Positions 1-8,039 of a stretch of 64,000 nucleotides of DNA are shown here, one piece after another; within the stretch, counting starts at the first letter, position 1; each line of letters begins with the position of its first letter. Source of the DNA: [Lactobacillus] rogosae (GTDB lineage: Bacteria > Bacillota > Clostridia > Lachnospirales > Lachnospiraceae); contig FONU01000011.1 in NCBI GenBank assembly GCA_900112995.1, positions 1-64,000 of the forward strand, given 5' to 3'. The notes below the pieces were generated by a model. That model had not been told where the DNA came from, made no database searches, and saw only the letters and a list, made by a program, of their open reading frames with translations. A program made the position numbers and the translations under genes.

Positions 1-162
1 ACAGATGTAAACACAGTAAACCAGCTATTGACATATTCAAAGCAGGCAGAGGCAGGAATACACCAAAAAGCAATACAGATGTTGCTTGGAGCAGGAAAAC
101 ACACTTATTACAACAGTATCCATTTCAAGTGCATTTTTGGGGAATATGAAGCAGGGACATAA
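1..162 (+). CDS. C-terminal 53 residues of an unrecognised protein, cut by window start
   Basis: An open frame runs from the first base to a TAA at 160-162. The visible 53 residues are mixed polar and hydrophobic, with an Ala/Gln-rich stretch followed by LLGAGKHTYY and a short aromatic tail. I do not recognise a family, and the N-terminus lies outside the window. It could also be a chance open frame, since 53 codons is short; the even codon use argues mildly for a real C-terminus. No function is proposed. Confidence 0.4.
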   Translation, partial: TDVNTVNQLLTYSKQAEAGIHQKAIQMLLGAGKHTYYNSIHFKCIFGEYEAGT

Positions 163-532
163 AAGATAGTAAATGTGATATGTAACATATAGTGTATTTA
201 ATACATATACAGCAGTATTGTAGATATTATCAGAATAAAGAGAAATAACTGAAATCCTATGTTTATAAATTGAGAGATGTCTTAATTATAAACATAGGAT
301 TTTGTTATATGGCAATATAATAGAAGAGTGTCAGGAAATACTTAGTGAGCAGGGGTGTAATGCTGATGAAAATAGCATCATGGAAATGTAGTAGTACTTT
401 TAAATTAAAAAGGCTCTAAGATTTGATGTGAATTTTATAATGAATTATGTTTCCATATTTTTAAAGTAGTCTTTAGTGTAACTGGTATTTGTGTTATAGT
501 AATGATAACAAAACATCAGGAAGTAAGAAAAA
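163..532. other. 370-bp intergenic region with one long hairpin and a weak promoter
   Basis: No credible gene is seen here. It holds the 17-bp perfect hairpin at 252-302 (listed separately) and an extended -10-like box TGTTATAGT ending at base 500, about 33 bp before the methyltransferase start; the matching -35 (TTTAGT at 472-477) is poor. The rest is A+T-rich without recognisable features. Confidence 0.4.
252..302. terminator. 17-bp perfect inverted repeat, possible bidirectional terminator
   Basis: Bases 252-268 and 286-302 are perfectly complementary, with a 17-nt loop. On the + strand the second arm ends in a short T-run (ATTTTGTT). The stem is A+T-rich, so its strength as an intrinsic terminator is uncertain; it lies 90 bp after the end of the first reading frame. 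Confidence 0.45.
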
Positions 533-1135
533 ATGAGTGATAATAATACATTAGATTACTACAACCAGCATACAGCAGATTTTGTCAATACAACTCAAAA
601 TGTGGATTTTCATGAAATACAGGAACTTTTCTTATCGTTTTTGCCAGCGAAAGCAAAAATATTGGATTTTGGATGCGGTTCAGGAAGAGATACTAAGTAT
701 TTTATAGATAATGGATATGAAGTTGATGCAATGGATGGTTCAAAAGAATTATGTAAGGCAGCAACAAAGTACACTGGTATTCAGGTACATCATATGCTTT
801 TCGAGGATTTTAATGCCAGTAATACATATGATGGGATATGGGCGTGTGCATCAATTCTTCATTTAAAGAAGTGCGAACTGTCTGATATGATAAAGCGGCT
901 GTATCATGCACTTAAAAGAAACGGCGTGATATATATGTCTTTTAAGTATGGCGATTTTGAGGGCGTAAGAAATGGAAGGTATTTCACATATCTTACAGAG
1001 GAAAGTTTTGATATGTTGATGGAGCCTATAAATGGATTTAAGAAAGAAAAAATCTGGGCAACAGGTGATGTAAGAGAAAACAGGGGTACGGAGCAATGGT
1101 TGAATATTATACTTCGCAAGGTGACAATCATTTAA
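533..1135 (+). CDS. class I SAM-dependent methyltransferase
   Basis: A 200-residue protein with the Rossmann methyltransferase fold. Motif I (ILDFGCGSGRD, residues 43-53) is the SAM glycine-rich loop; the acidic end of strand 2 is DAMD near residue 67, and the post-motif region WACASILH fits motif IV. There is no NPPY-type motif, so it is not an obvious DNA adenine or N4-cytosine methylase and is more like small-molecule (TehB/UbiE-like) enzymes. The start is supported by AGGAAG about 9 nt upstream. Its 3' end overlaps the next gene by 40 bp, so the two are probably co-transcribed and perhaps translationally coupled. Substrate unknown. Confidence 0.85.
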   Translation: MSDNNTLDYYNQHTADFVNTTQNVDFHEIQELFLSFLPAKAKILDFGCGSGRDTKYFIDNGYEVDAMDGSKELCKAATKYTGIQVHHMLFEDFNASNTYDGIWACASILHLKKCELSDMIKRLYHALKRNGVIYMSFKYGDFEGVRNGRYFTYLTEESFDMLMEPINGFKKEKIWATGDVRENRGTEQWLNIILRKVTII

Positions 1136-2283
1136 TAGTTGAACAAAAATATTACAACATGCTGGATATAGAAGGATTTTCACAGATGATGAAGGATCCG
1201 TCGTATTGTTATAAATTCTACTGGCTTGAGGCTATTGTTCATCTGATTTCAGAAAATGTTTATCAGACAACATTTGATGAGATAATAGATGAAATGATAT
1301 CAAATGCATGGTATTCAGTAAGAGAGTTCCATATACATCTTAGTGGAATACAATCTGATGGAATGGTAAGGGACGGGCTTGAAAGGGCAGTAAATTTGTT
1401 ATCTGAATACAGCAGCTTACCTGCTAATGCGTCAAAAGTAGAAATAAAAAATGCAATCAAAGAATACAATAATGAACTTAAGGCGGTAAAGGAACAGCTT
1501 ACAAATATGGTTCCGTACAGAGCATTGTCAGGATTCTTTTCAAAAAGTGATGAGCCTGCAGACTGGGGAAGTGTAAAAAGACTGACAGCATATATTAAGA
1601 AGGTCAATCAGATAATTGTGCCATTACCTTATATTCTTGGAGACAGCAGCAAACTAAAGAAAGAAGTATATTTTAATCTGGACTGGGTATTGATGATACA
1701 GGATAATACAGTAAATATACTTGGATGGATTCAGTATGAAAAGGTTAAATGGCTGCAAAACAATAATCCGGAAGTACCGGGATTAGTATATAAACTGGCA
1801 CCTATTGATGAAAAGATGCGAAAGCTATCCCATGCAAGGAAACTGTGGGAAGGAATACTTGATGTATGTGAGGTAAGAGATGTATTTACAGGGAAGCCGG
1901 TAAATACTAAACAATATGACATAGATCACTTTATACCGTGGTCATTTGTAATGAATGATGAGTTGTGGAATCTGATGCCAATGGACTCTTCACTCAATTC
2001 CTCTAAGAATAACAAGCTTCCTAAGTGGGAACCTTTCTTTGAAATATTTGCTGGTAATCAGTTTATTATGTATAAAAAAATATATGAAAAACCGGAATTA
2101 CATAAACTCTTTGAAGCTTGCTACAGAGATAATCTGCATTCTATATGGGCTGTAAGGGAACTGTATACTGCAGGAAAAGGTAAAACGGAATTTTGCCACA
2201 TATTAGAAAAGAACATGCAGCCAGTATATGACTCAGCGAGACGTCAGGGATATGAAATTTGGAATAGGGACAAAGTACAATAA
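1096..2283 (+). CDS. HNH endonuclease domain protein
   Basis: A 395-residue protein. Residues 1-240 are mostly helical and unrecognised. Residues about 250-310 carry an HNH nuclease core: a DIDHFIPWS motif (residues 275-283, the DxDH metal/catalytic part), WNLMP around 291-295 and NSSKNNKLP at 301-309, the spacing expected of beta-beta-alpha-metal HNH enzymes. Zinc-knuckle cysteines are absent. The start at 1096 has AGGGG 9 nt upstream and lies inside the end of the methyltransferase gene; an in-frame ATG at 1159 is a weaker alternative without a clear ribosome site. HNH genes next to a methyltransferase occur in defence or modification loci, but this pairing is only suggestive here. Confidence 0.75.
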   Translation: MVEYYTSQGDNHLIVEQKYYNMLDIEGFSQMMKDPSYCYKFYWLEAIVHLISENVYQTTFDEIIDEMISNAWYSVREFHIHLSGIQSDGMVRDGLERAVNLLSEYSSLPANASKVEIKNAIKEYNNELKAVKEQLTNMVPYRALSGFFSKSDEPADWGSVKRLTAYIKKVNQIIVPLPYILGDSSKLKKEVYFNLDWVLMIQDNTVNILGWIQYEKVKWLQNNNPEVPGLVYKLAPIDEKMRKLSHARKLWEGILDVCEVRDVFTGKPVNTKQYDIDHFIPWSFVMNDELWNLMPMDSSLNSSKNNKLPKWEPFFEIFAGNQFIMYKKIYEKPELHKLFEACYRDNLHSIWAVRELYTAGKGKTEFCHILEKNMQPVYDSARRQGYEIWNRDKVQ

Positions 2284-2421
2284 TATTTGAAAGTACGAGA
2301 TAGACCAAATTACAGATGAAGAAATCAATATAGTTTTGAGTTATTTGAGGATGCTTATATTAAGAGATGGTATAAGCTGTCAACTGATTTAAAAATCGAT
2401 TAATTGCAAAAAGAGGTAATC

Positions 2422-2877
2422 ATGCACATATATGTAGATGCGGACGCATGTCCTGTCATACGGATAGTAGAGAACATAGCTAAAAAATACAATATAGAAA
2501 CAACGCTTATATGTGATACAAATCATGTGCTTACATCTGATTATAGTGATGTAGTCACAGTAAGCGCAGGGGCTGATGCAGTTGATTTTAAGCTGGTTAA
2601 CTTATGTACGCGTGATGACATAGTTGTTACACAGGATTATGGGGTTGCAGCTATGGCGTTGAGTAAGGGTGCATATGCAATTCATCAGTCAGGAAAGTGG
2701 TATACTAACGACAACATAGATCAGATGCTTATGCAGAGGCACATAACTAAATGTGCGAAAAGAGCAAGCAGTAAAAATCATATAAAGGGACATAAAAAGA
2801 GGTCAAATGAGGATAATATTCATTTTGCAGAGTCGTTTGAAAAACTTGTGCTGTTGGCACAGACAAAGAAAGGGTAA
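2422..2877 (+). CDS. YaiI/YqxD family protein (DUF188)
   Basis: A 151-residue protein of the YaiI/YqxD (UPF0178) family, whose members have a PIN-like fold and no established reaction. The hallmark DADACP motif lies at residues 6-11, followed by a VVTQDYG motif near residue 75 and a C-terminal basic segment typical of the family. The reading frame extends upstream to a TTG at 2404, but the ATG at 2422 has AGAGGT 5-10 nt upstream and gives the usual family N-terminus, so I take that start. It begins a run of four closely packed genes (2422-3944) whose third member is broken. Confidence 0.85.
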   Translation: MHIYVDADACPVIRIVENIAKKYNIETTLICDTNHVLTSDYSDVVTVSAGADAVDFKLVNLCTRDDIVVTQDYGVAAMALSKGAYAIHQSGKWYTNDNIDQMLMQRHITKCAKRASSKNHIKGHKKRSNEDNIHFAESFEKLVLLAQTKKG

Positions 2878-2882
2878 TGTAA

Positions 2883-3101
2883 ATGGGATTATTTAGTAAG
2901 AAAAAGATAATGCGTTCTTATGATAAAGATAGCAAAAGACCAGTAATTAAGGCCAGCATCTGCACTGGTGAACAGGTAGCTGGATTTAAGGATATTCATA
3001 CAGGTAAGATAGAAGAGATCATGCTGATTAGGAGTGAGGCAGACCTTGATAATTTCAAGAAAATGTATGGAATTAACGAAAAAATAGAAAAGGAATATTA
3101 A
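2883..3101 (+). CDS. small conserved protein of 72 residues
   Basis: A 72-residue protein starting with GLFSKKK, with a central ASICTGEQVAGF stretch and a basic/acidic C-terminus. I recall similar short proteins in related Lachnospiraceae, but I know of no tested function and no named domain. The gene lies 5 bp after the DUF188 gene and 1 bp before the broken ArsC-like gene, so it belongs to the same transcription unit. There is no signal peptide or membrane segment. The reading frame is compact and its codon use matches the neighbours. Confidence 0.7.
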   Translation: MGLFSKKKIMRSYDKDSKRPVIKASICTGEQVAGFKDIHTGKIEEIMLIRSEADLDNFKKMYGINEKIEKEY

Positions 3102-3102
3102 G

Positions 3103-3357
3103 ATGAACGTTCAGATATTTGGAACTAAGAAATGTAATGATACAAAAAAGGCAGAGCGTTTCTTTAAGGAGAGAGGTATTAAGTACCAGTTTATTGATAT
3201 GAAAGAAAAAGGGTGAGTGTCGTCCGGTGGACGACTTGCTACGAACCGACCGAGCCGGAAGGCGAGACTGAGCAAGGGCGAATTTAATTCAGTTGCTCAG
3301 GTTAATGGTGGACTGGAAAATATGATTAACTGGGAAAGTAAGAGTAAAAAATTATGA
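3103..3357 (+). pseudogene. ArsC/Spx-like reductase gene interrupted by a ~54-bp in-frame insertion
   Basis: The first 37 codons match the start of the ArsC/Spx-like thioredoxin-fold family: VQIFGTKKCNDTKKAERFF carries the N-terminal CxxT-like cysteine. The frame then hits TGA at 3214-3216. After 54 extra bases the same frame resumes with LSKGEFNSVAQVNGGLENM, the expected family continuation, and ends at 3357. Length without the insertion is about 65 codons, shorter than full ArsC. The stop overlaps the ATG of the nitroreductase gene (ATGA), showing it was once a coupled operon member. Unless the stop is read through, the product is a 37-residue stub. Confidence 0.7.
3214..3269 (+). repeat. 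~54-bp G+C-rich hairpin insertion inside the ArsC-like gene
   Basis: The inserted segment begins TGAGTGTCG and contains a perfect 7-bp hairpin GTCGTCC-GGT-GGACGAC, followed by a G+C-rich second half. TGAG occurs at both ends of the insertion, which could be a 4-bp target duplication. Its base composition is far above that of the surrounding gene. The part GAGTGTCG also occurs in the structured element at 18.37 kb, but the likeness is short. Confidence 0.55.
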
Positions 3358-3944
3358 TAAAGGAAATAGAAGATAGAAGAAGCATAAGAAAATATAAACC
3401 AGATAGAGTTAATAAAACCATGATTGAAGATATGATATACAGCGCTACACTTGCTCCATCTGCTAAGAACAGACAGCCATGGAAATTTATCGTATATCAG
3501 GGAGATGAAAAAGACAAATTGGTTGAAGTAATGCAGCAAGGTATTAATGCAGAAAAGATCAGCCATGAACTAATGCCAGAATGGGTATTTGCAATACCAG
3601 ATGCTGAGAATACTGTAAGAATCATGCAGGAGGCACCATGTCTAATTGCTGTGCTTAATACTAATCAGAAGACACCATTTTCTGGCATAGAAAATGAAAA
3701 GAGAATTGTAGAAATCTGTGACTCATTATCTATAGGTGCTGCCATTCAAAATATGATACTTACAGCAACAGGGTATGGATTAGGTACTTTGTGGATTGCA
3801 AATACATGCTTTGCATACAATGATCTTGTTGATTTTATTGGAACTGACTGCCAACTGACTGGATTGGTTGCGGTTGGAATTGCGGATGAATCTCCAGATA
3901 AAAGACCAAGAAAACCATTTGAAGATATAATTGAATTCAGGTAG
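3354..3944 (+). CDS. nitroreductase family protein
   Basis: A 196-residue FMN-dependent nitroreductase-fold protein. The N-terminal RRSIRKYKPD motif (residues 8-17) and APSAKNRQPWKF (about 34-45) are the FMN phosphate and ring binding elements of the family; GYGLGTLWI (near 141-149) is the conserved C-terminal region. Such enzymes reduce nitro compounds, quinones or related acceptors with NAD(P)H, usually as dimers; the natural substrate cannot be told. The ATG overlaps the stop of the broken ArsC-like gene (ATGA), so its translation was coupled to that gene and may now be lowered by the early stop there. Confidence 0.85.
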   Translation: MIKEIEDRRSIRKYKPDRVNKTMIEDMIYSATLAPSAKNRQPWKFIVYQGDEKDKLVEVMQQGINAEKISHELMPEWVFAIPDAENTVRIMQEAPCLIAVLNTNQKTPFSGIENEKRIVEICDSLSIGAAIQNMILTATGYGLGTLWIANTCFAYNDLVDFIGTDCQLTGLVAVGIADESPDKRPRKPFEDIIEFR

Positions 3945-4086
3945 ATGAGAGATTTCTCAGTTTAAGAAGTTTATGGGGCCTGTCTCCAAGACACTCCAAG
4001 ACACGTTAATTTGAATTGTTTATTTTCATAAAATGTGTTACAATCAAGTTAGCCACAACTAATTATATTGTAAAAAAGGTAAATGT

Positions 4087-4902
4087 ATGAGTGAAAGAAT
4101 AAAACCTACTATCAGTGGCAGTGCTGAGACAATGCTCCAGAGCTTTTATGCCAGAGCCCAATATTCCAAAAGTAAACATAATAAATTCTATGATGCAAAG
4201 GCGGTAGAATTAGTCGATAAAATTGATTATGATTTTTCTACAGCGGCTAGGGATTCTACGATGGGGAAAGGGGTAATTGCCAGAACGGTAGTTTTTGATG
4301 AATTAGTAAAGAATTTTATAGAGAAAAATCCTGATTGTACGGTGGTTAATATTGCCTGTGGTCTGGATACGAGATTTTATCGCATGGATAATGGTAAAAT
4401 TACATGGTACAATCTGGACCTTCCAGAAACGATAGCAATCCGCAATCAGATTTTCGAGGAATCAGGACGTGTTTCTACGATAGGAATTTCTGCACTTGAC
4501 CCTGCATGGTCAAAAGAAGTAAAAGTGCGGGGGAAAATGCTTTTTATCATTGAAGGATTATCAATGTATCTGACAGCAGAAGAAAACGGTAAGATATTAA
4601 AAATAATAAAGGACAACTTTGATAATGCCTGTATTCTTATGGAATGTCTGGCAAAGGCATGGGTAAAGAAAGAAGGAACAGAAAAATCCATACAGCAAAC
4701 AGGCTCAAAATTTGTCTTCGGTGCAGATCATTTTGAAGACCTTGGGAATATGACAACAGGGTATCATAAAATAAAAGATGATAATATTCTTCGTGGCATG
4801 GAGTTATTTTCATCTGCATACAGACTTTTGGCGTTATTACCTATTGCAAAAAAGGTTACGCAGAAGATTCTGATATTTGAAAAGGACGAACAAAGCATGT
4901 GA
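4087..4902 (+). CDS. leucine carboxyl methyltransferase-family O-methyltransferase
   Basis: A 271-residue class I SAM methyltransferase of the LCM (PF04072) type. VVNIACGLDTRFYR (residues 86-99) is the family SAM loop with the GLDTR signature, YNLDLPE (108-114) is the acidic strand-2 motif, and FIIEGLSMYL (near 155-164) is the strand-4 motif. Bacterial members methylate carboxyl or hydroxyl groups of small molecules, and the substrate here is unknown. The ribosome site before 4087 is AAAAGGTAA. It ends 70 bp before the acetyltransferase start and is probably in the same unit. Confidence 0.8.
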   Translation: MSERIKPTISGSAETMLQSFYARAQYSKSKHNKFYDAKAVELVDKIDYDFSTAARDSTMGKGVIARTVVFDELVKNFIEKNPDCTVVNIACGLDTRFYRMDNGKITWYNLDLPETIAIRNQIFEESGRVSTIGISALDPAWSKEVKVRGKMLFIIEGLSMYLTAEENGKILKIIKDNFDNACILMECLAKAWVKKEGTEKSIQQTGSKFVFGADHFEDLGNMTTGYHKIKDDNILRGMELFSSAYRLLALLPIAKKVTQKILIFEKDEQSM

Positions 4903-4972
4903 AAGAATCTTTATACGTGAATGTAAAACCACACGTCTGATGTTAAAATTGGAATTTGACGGAGTAATAGAT

Positions 4973-5416
4973 ATGAAAATCCGAGAAGTGAATGAGAATA
5001 AAAAGCAATTTATAGCATTATTGTTATTAGCTGATGAGCAGGAAAATATGATTGATCACTATCTTGAAAAAGGTACTATGTATGTACTTGAAGATGGTAA
5101 TGTAAAAGCTGAATGTGTCGTTACTGATGAAGATAATGGAATACTTGAAATTAAAAATATTGCAGTTGATCCTCAGAATCAAGGACAGGGCTATGGGAAA
5201 GCATTGATTGACTTCCTTGTAAGTAAATATGCAGATGAATATTCTATTTTGCAGGTTGGAACAGGTGACAGCCCGTTGACCGTACCGTTTTATGAAAAAT
5301 GCGGATTTGTCCGATCTCACAATATTCCGAATTTCTTTACGGACAATTATGACCACCCAATTTATGAGTGTGGTGTACAGTTAATAGATATGGTATATTT
5401 GCAAAGATGTTTATAA
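4973..5416 (+). CDS. GNAT family N-acetyltransferase
   Basis: A 147-residue GNAT protein. The acetyl-CoA pyrophosphate loop is QNQGQGYGKAL (residues 68-78), preceded by the strand IKNIAVDP; FYEKCGF near residue 105 is the usual C-terminal motif B region. The reading frame is open back to 4877, but the ATG at 4973 has GGAG 8 nt upstream and gives a normal GNAT length, so I choose it. Substrate unknown: relatives acetylate amines of small molecules or proteins. A strong hairpin terminator follows at 5431-5474. Confidence 0.85.
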   Translation: MKIREVNENKKQFIALLLLADEQENMIDHYLEKGTMYVLEDGNVKAECVVTDEDNGILEIKNIAVDPQNQGQGYGKALIDFLVSKYADEYSILQVGTGDSPLTVPFYEKCGFVRSHNIPNFFTDNYDHPIYECGVQLIDMVYLQRCL

Positions 5417-5430
5417 CTTCCAGTTTACCA

Positions 5431-5474
5431 AGCCCTTTGAGAGAGGAGAAATCCTTTTCTCAAAGGGCTTTTTA
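5431..5474 (+). terminator. intrinsic terminator after the acetyltransferase gene
   Basis: AGCCCTTTGA (5431-5440) pairs with TCAAAGGGCT (5461-5470); the 20-nt interior adds a few more pairs. A TTTT run follows at once. It ends transcription of the 4.1-5.4 kb unit. Confidence 0.75.
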
Positions 5475-5553
5475 ATTTTACCGACATTCGTAAACTATAA
5501 GTAAAAGCCAAAACCTCATATACTCTAATCACAGAGGAAGTGGAGGTTTTGAT

Positions 5554-5634
5554 ATGAGTAACAGCTTAGCGGAAGTACATCCCGAATTGATTGCCGATTG
5601 GTCGGAAAAGAATTTGCCGTTGACTGTTGTTTAG
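5554..5634 (+). pseudogene. 26-codon fragment of a treble-clef zinc-finger (DUF4379-like) protein
   Basis: A short frame with a good ribosome site (GGAAGTGGAGG) encodes NSLAEVHPELIADWSEKN and then stops. This matches the repeat opening of DUF4379 treble-clef proteins (N/S-L-A-x-x-H-P-x-L-x-x-x-W), which normally continue with several CxxC-type zinc repeats. None of the cysteine part is present downstream, so I read it as a truncated remnant. Such proteins often sit in mobile or accessory DNA, which fits the decayed surroundings. Confidence 0.5.
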
Positions 5635-5861
5635 CACATTAAATGTTACTCCATTCCTCATATTAAATGTGGTAAATATTGTCTAAGTAAGAGAAGCTAT
5701 GTCACTTTCGTCCTGAATTATCCTGAAGTTATCCGGCTTTTTATATGCGGGTTCATTCCCCCAGCTCCTTAACAAGTTAAAACGGTAATGTTTTTTTTGT
5801 GTACAGTAGAGCACTATAGTATAATAAAACCAGTTTTTTTGCATAAGTTTAAAAGCTATAA
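5635..5861. other. intergenic, no gene recognised
   Basis: A 227-bp stretch between the zinc-finger fragment and the riboswitch. Short open frames on both strands show no family likeness and no ribosome sites. It probably contains the promoter for the riboswitch transcript: a TATAGTATAATAAA stretch at about 5814-5827 is a possible -10 region. Confidence 0.35.
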
Positions 5862-5937
5862 TAAGGAAATCGGCAAACCAGATGAAAGTCTTGGACGCAA
5901 AGCTACAGGGCCTTTAAAATGGCAGCCAGTTGCATAA
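5862..5937 (+). promoter_or_regulatory. cyclic di-GMP-I (GEMM) riboswitch aptamer
   Basis: The sequence matches the GEMM-I core: GGCAAACC near 5872, then a hairpin with GAAA loop (AGATGAAAGTCT), GGACGCAAAGCTACAGGG (about 5892-5910), and a closing GGCAGCCAGTTGC (5921-5933), with the terminal GCAA/TTGC pairing. Clostridial c-di-GMP riboswitches carry the same GACGCAAAGCTA and GCCAGTTGC blocks. An intrinsic terminator lies 10 bp downstream, so c-di-GMP probably controls termination ahead of the broken kinase gene at 6032. Confidence 0.85.
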
Positions 5938-5946
5938 AATGACGTG

Positions 5947-5972
5947 CACTGTCTGTTTGACAGTGTTTTTTT
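5947..5972 (+). terminator. riboswitch expression-platform terminator
   Basis: CACTGTC (5947-5953) pairs with GACAGTG (5959-5965), followed by seven T residues. Its position just after the aptamer suggests it is the regulated terminator of the c-di-GMP switch. Confidence 0.75.
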
Positions 5973-6031
5973 ACGGAGTTATTTCACAGACGTAACAATA
6001 ATGATTTTATCAGGAAAGAAATAGGTAAAGT

Positions 6032-6282
6032 ATGAAAAAGGCAAAACGTTGTCTGATAGCAGTGGTGTCAGTATTCCATGGATCTTGGTGAAGACTGGTC
6101 TAATAATGAAATCATCCAGGCTGCAGCAATCGGTGAGTTTACAAACCTGGATGGTATTGAATGGTGAAACGGTGCAGAGATTGCAGCGGATGAATTTTTG
6201 ATGCGTTTACCCGTGCGGAAAGTTCCATTACAAACAAAATACAGGGAACCGGACTTGGTATGGCTATGATTTTCTTCGGCTG
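6032..6282 (+). pseudogene. broken 5' part of the sensor kinase gene (signal peptide plus stray kinase piece)
   Basis: An ATG at 6032 starts a signal-peptide-like sequence (KKAKRCLIAVVSVF) that stops at 6091. In other frames follow an unplaced stretch (6078-6165) and, at about 6197-6270, a piece reading FDAFTRAESSITNKIQGTGLG, which is the G1/G2 ATP-lid region of a histidine kinase and does not belong in front of a sensor domain. The substrate-binding domain then starts at GYDFLRLMARY (from 6262). The segment therefore looks like a recombination scar, possibly at the shared bases GGCTATG. Confidence 0.65.
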
Positions 6283-8037
6283 ATGGCCCGTTATTGGGAT
6301 GTAGATTACGAATATGTCGGATATGATAAGAGCTGGGATGATATGCAGCAGATGCTTGAAGATGGCGAGATTGATATGGTAACATCTCCCAGCAAAACAC
6401 CGGAAAGAGAAGAAAAGTTTGATTTTTCACGTCCGATAGGAACCAATAATGGGATTCTGACCGTCCGCAGTGACAACAGCACGATTGTGGATGGCAATTA
6501 CAGTACTTACAACGGTATGCGTGTGGCACTTTTTAATGGAAGCTCCGAGATAAAGAGTTTGGCGGATTTTGCAGGCAACAAAGGATTTACATATGATCCA
6601 TTTTATTTTGATACGACAGCAGAGATGGAGGAAGCTCTTCAGAGTGGAAATGTTGATGCTATTGCTGCTAGTTCTCTGAGAAAAACAAACAATGAGCGTA
6701 TCGTGGATAAATTTGACAGCAGCGATTTCTATGTCATGGTTAAAAAAGGTAATACAGAATTGCTGAATGAGATCAATTATGCAATCGACCAGATGAATGC
6801 AGTTGAGGGCGACTGGAAAACGACACTTTATAATAAAAATTATGAAAGCATAGAAACTAAGAATCTGGAATATACCAAGAAAGAAAAAAGTATTATTTCA
6901 CAGTATTCCAAGGACAATCCGCTTCATGTTCTGTGTGATCCGACCCGTTATCCATATTCTTATAATGAAAATGGTGAGATGAAGGGTATTATCCCGGATT
7001 ACTTCCGTAAAATTGCAGACTATGCCGGGATTTCCTATGAGTTTCTTACACCTGCCACCAGAGATGAGTATATTGCCTATCAGAAAAATAAGGATATTAC
7101 AGATATTAGCATCGATGCACGCCTGGAAACAGATAACTATGCTGAGACGAAAAAATGGGGGATTACTGCACCTTTCATTACAATGCAGCTGGCAAGGGTG
7201 ACACGGCGTGACTTTGATGGAAAAATTAATGCTGTTGCTACTGTTGACCAGACAGTAGCAAATTCAATTGCAGATGCAATGGCACCCGATGCAGAAAAAC
7301 TGATGTGCAGTACCCGACAGGAAATGATGGAAGCTGTCCGTAAGGGTAAAGCAGATGCTGCCTTCGTCTACTATTACATGGCACAGGCGTTTGTGAACAG
7401 TGACACTACGGGCACCATGACATATACTATGCTGGAACAGCCTACATTCACCTACCGTATGGTAATTTCATCAAATGAGAACCATGCGCTGGCTGGTATT
7501 CTGACGAAAGCAATGTATGCCATGCCCCAAAATCTTGTTGAAGATCTTGCAGCACAGTATACCACATACAAAGCAACAGATCTGACATTTGTTGACTGGA
7601 TCCGTCTGTATCCTGTTGTTACTGTTTTGGTTCTTCTTATTTTTGGATTGCTGCTGACTACTATGGCTGTGACAATGGTGCATCTTAGTGCAAGAAAAAA
7701 AGCTCAGAAGGCGGAACAGAAGAAAACTGAGGAAATGGCGGAACTGGCAGAGCATGCACAGGCTGCAAACAAGGCAAAAACAGCATTTCTGTCACATATG
7801 TCCCATGATATGAGGACACCGATGAATGCAATCATAGGATTTACCGGTATTGCAATGAAAAACAATCCGTCAGACGAAGTGAAAAATTGTCTGGAAAAGA
7901 TTGACGAAAGCTCAGAGCATTTACTGTCGCTGATCAATGATATATTAGATCTGACCAGCATCGAAAGTGGAAAAGTGAATTACAATCCGGTACCGGCGGA
8001 TGTGAAAAACATTACAGATTCTGCATTGGATATATAA
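6283..8037 (+). pseudogene. tandem substrate-binding domains + HisKA of a hybrid sensor kinase (truncated)
   Basis: A 584-codon open frame. Residues about 1-195 and 210-440 are two periplasmic solute-binding-like (PBPb) sensor domains, e.g. WDDMQQMLEDGEIDMV and PDYFRKIADYAGISYEF. A single membrane helix lies near 447-470 (VTVLVLLIFGLLLTTMAVTM), then a coiled coil and a HisKA domain with the phospho-accepting histidine in SHMSHDMRTPMNAIIGF. The frame stops at 8037 just after the dimerisation helices; the first half of the ATPase domain (N-box) is missing. The 5' end is also damaged. A membrane protein may still be made but could not phosphorylate itself. Confidence 0.75.
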
Positions 8038-8039
8038 AT

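Noticed and set aside
533-2283. Restriction-modification system
   Set aside because: The methyltransferase lacks NPPY/DPPY or PCQ motifs, so calling a classical R-M pair is not supported.
6068-6529. 153-codon minus-strand frame, His/Cys/Ser-rich
   Set aside because: Opposite to the broken kinase gene whose + strand coding content is recognisable; the Cys/His richness has no zinc-finger spacing.
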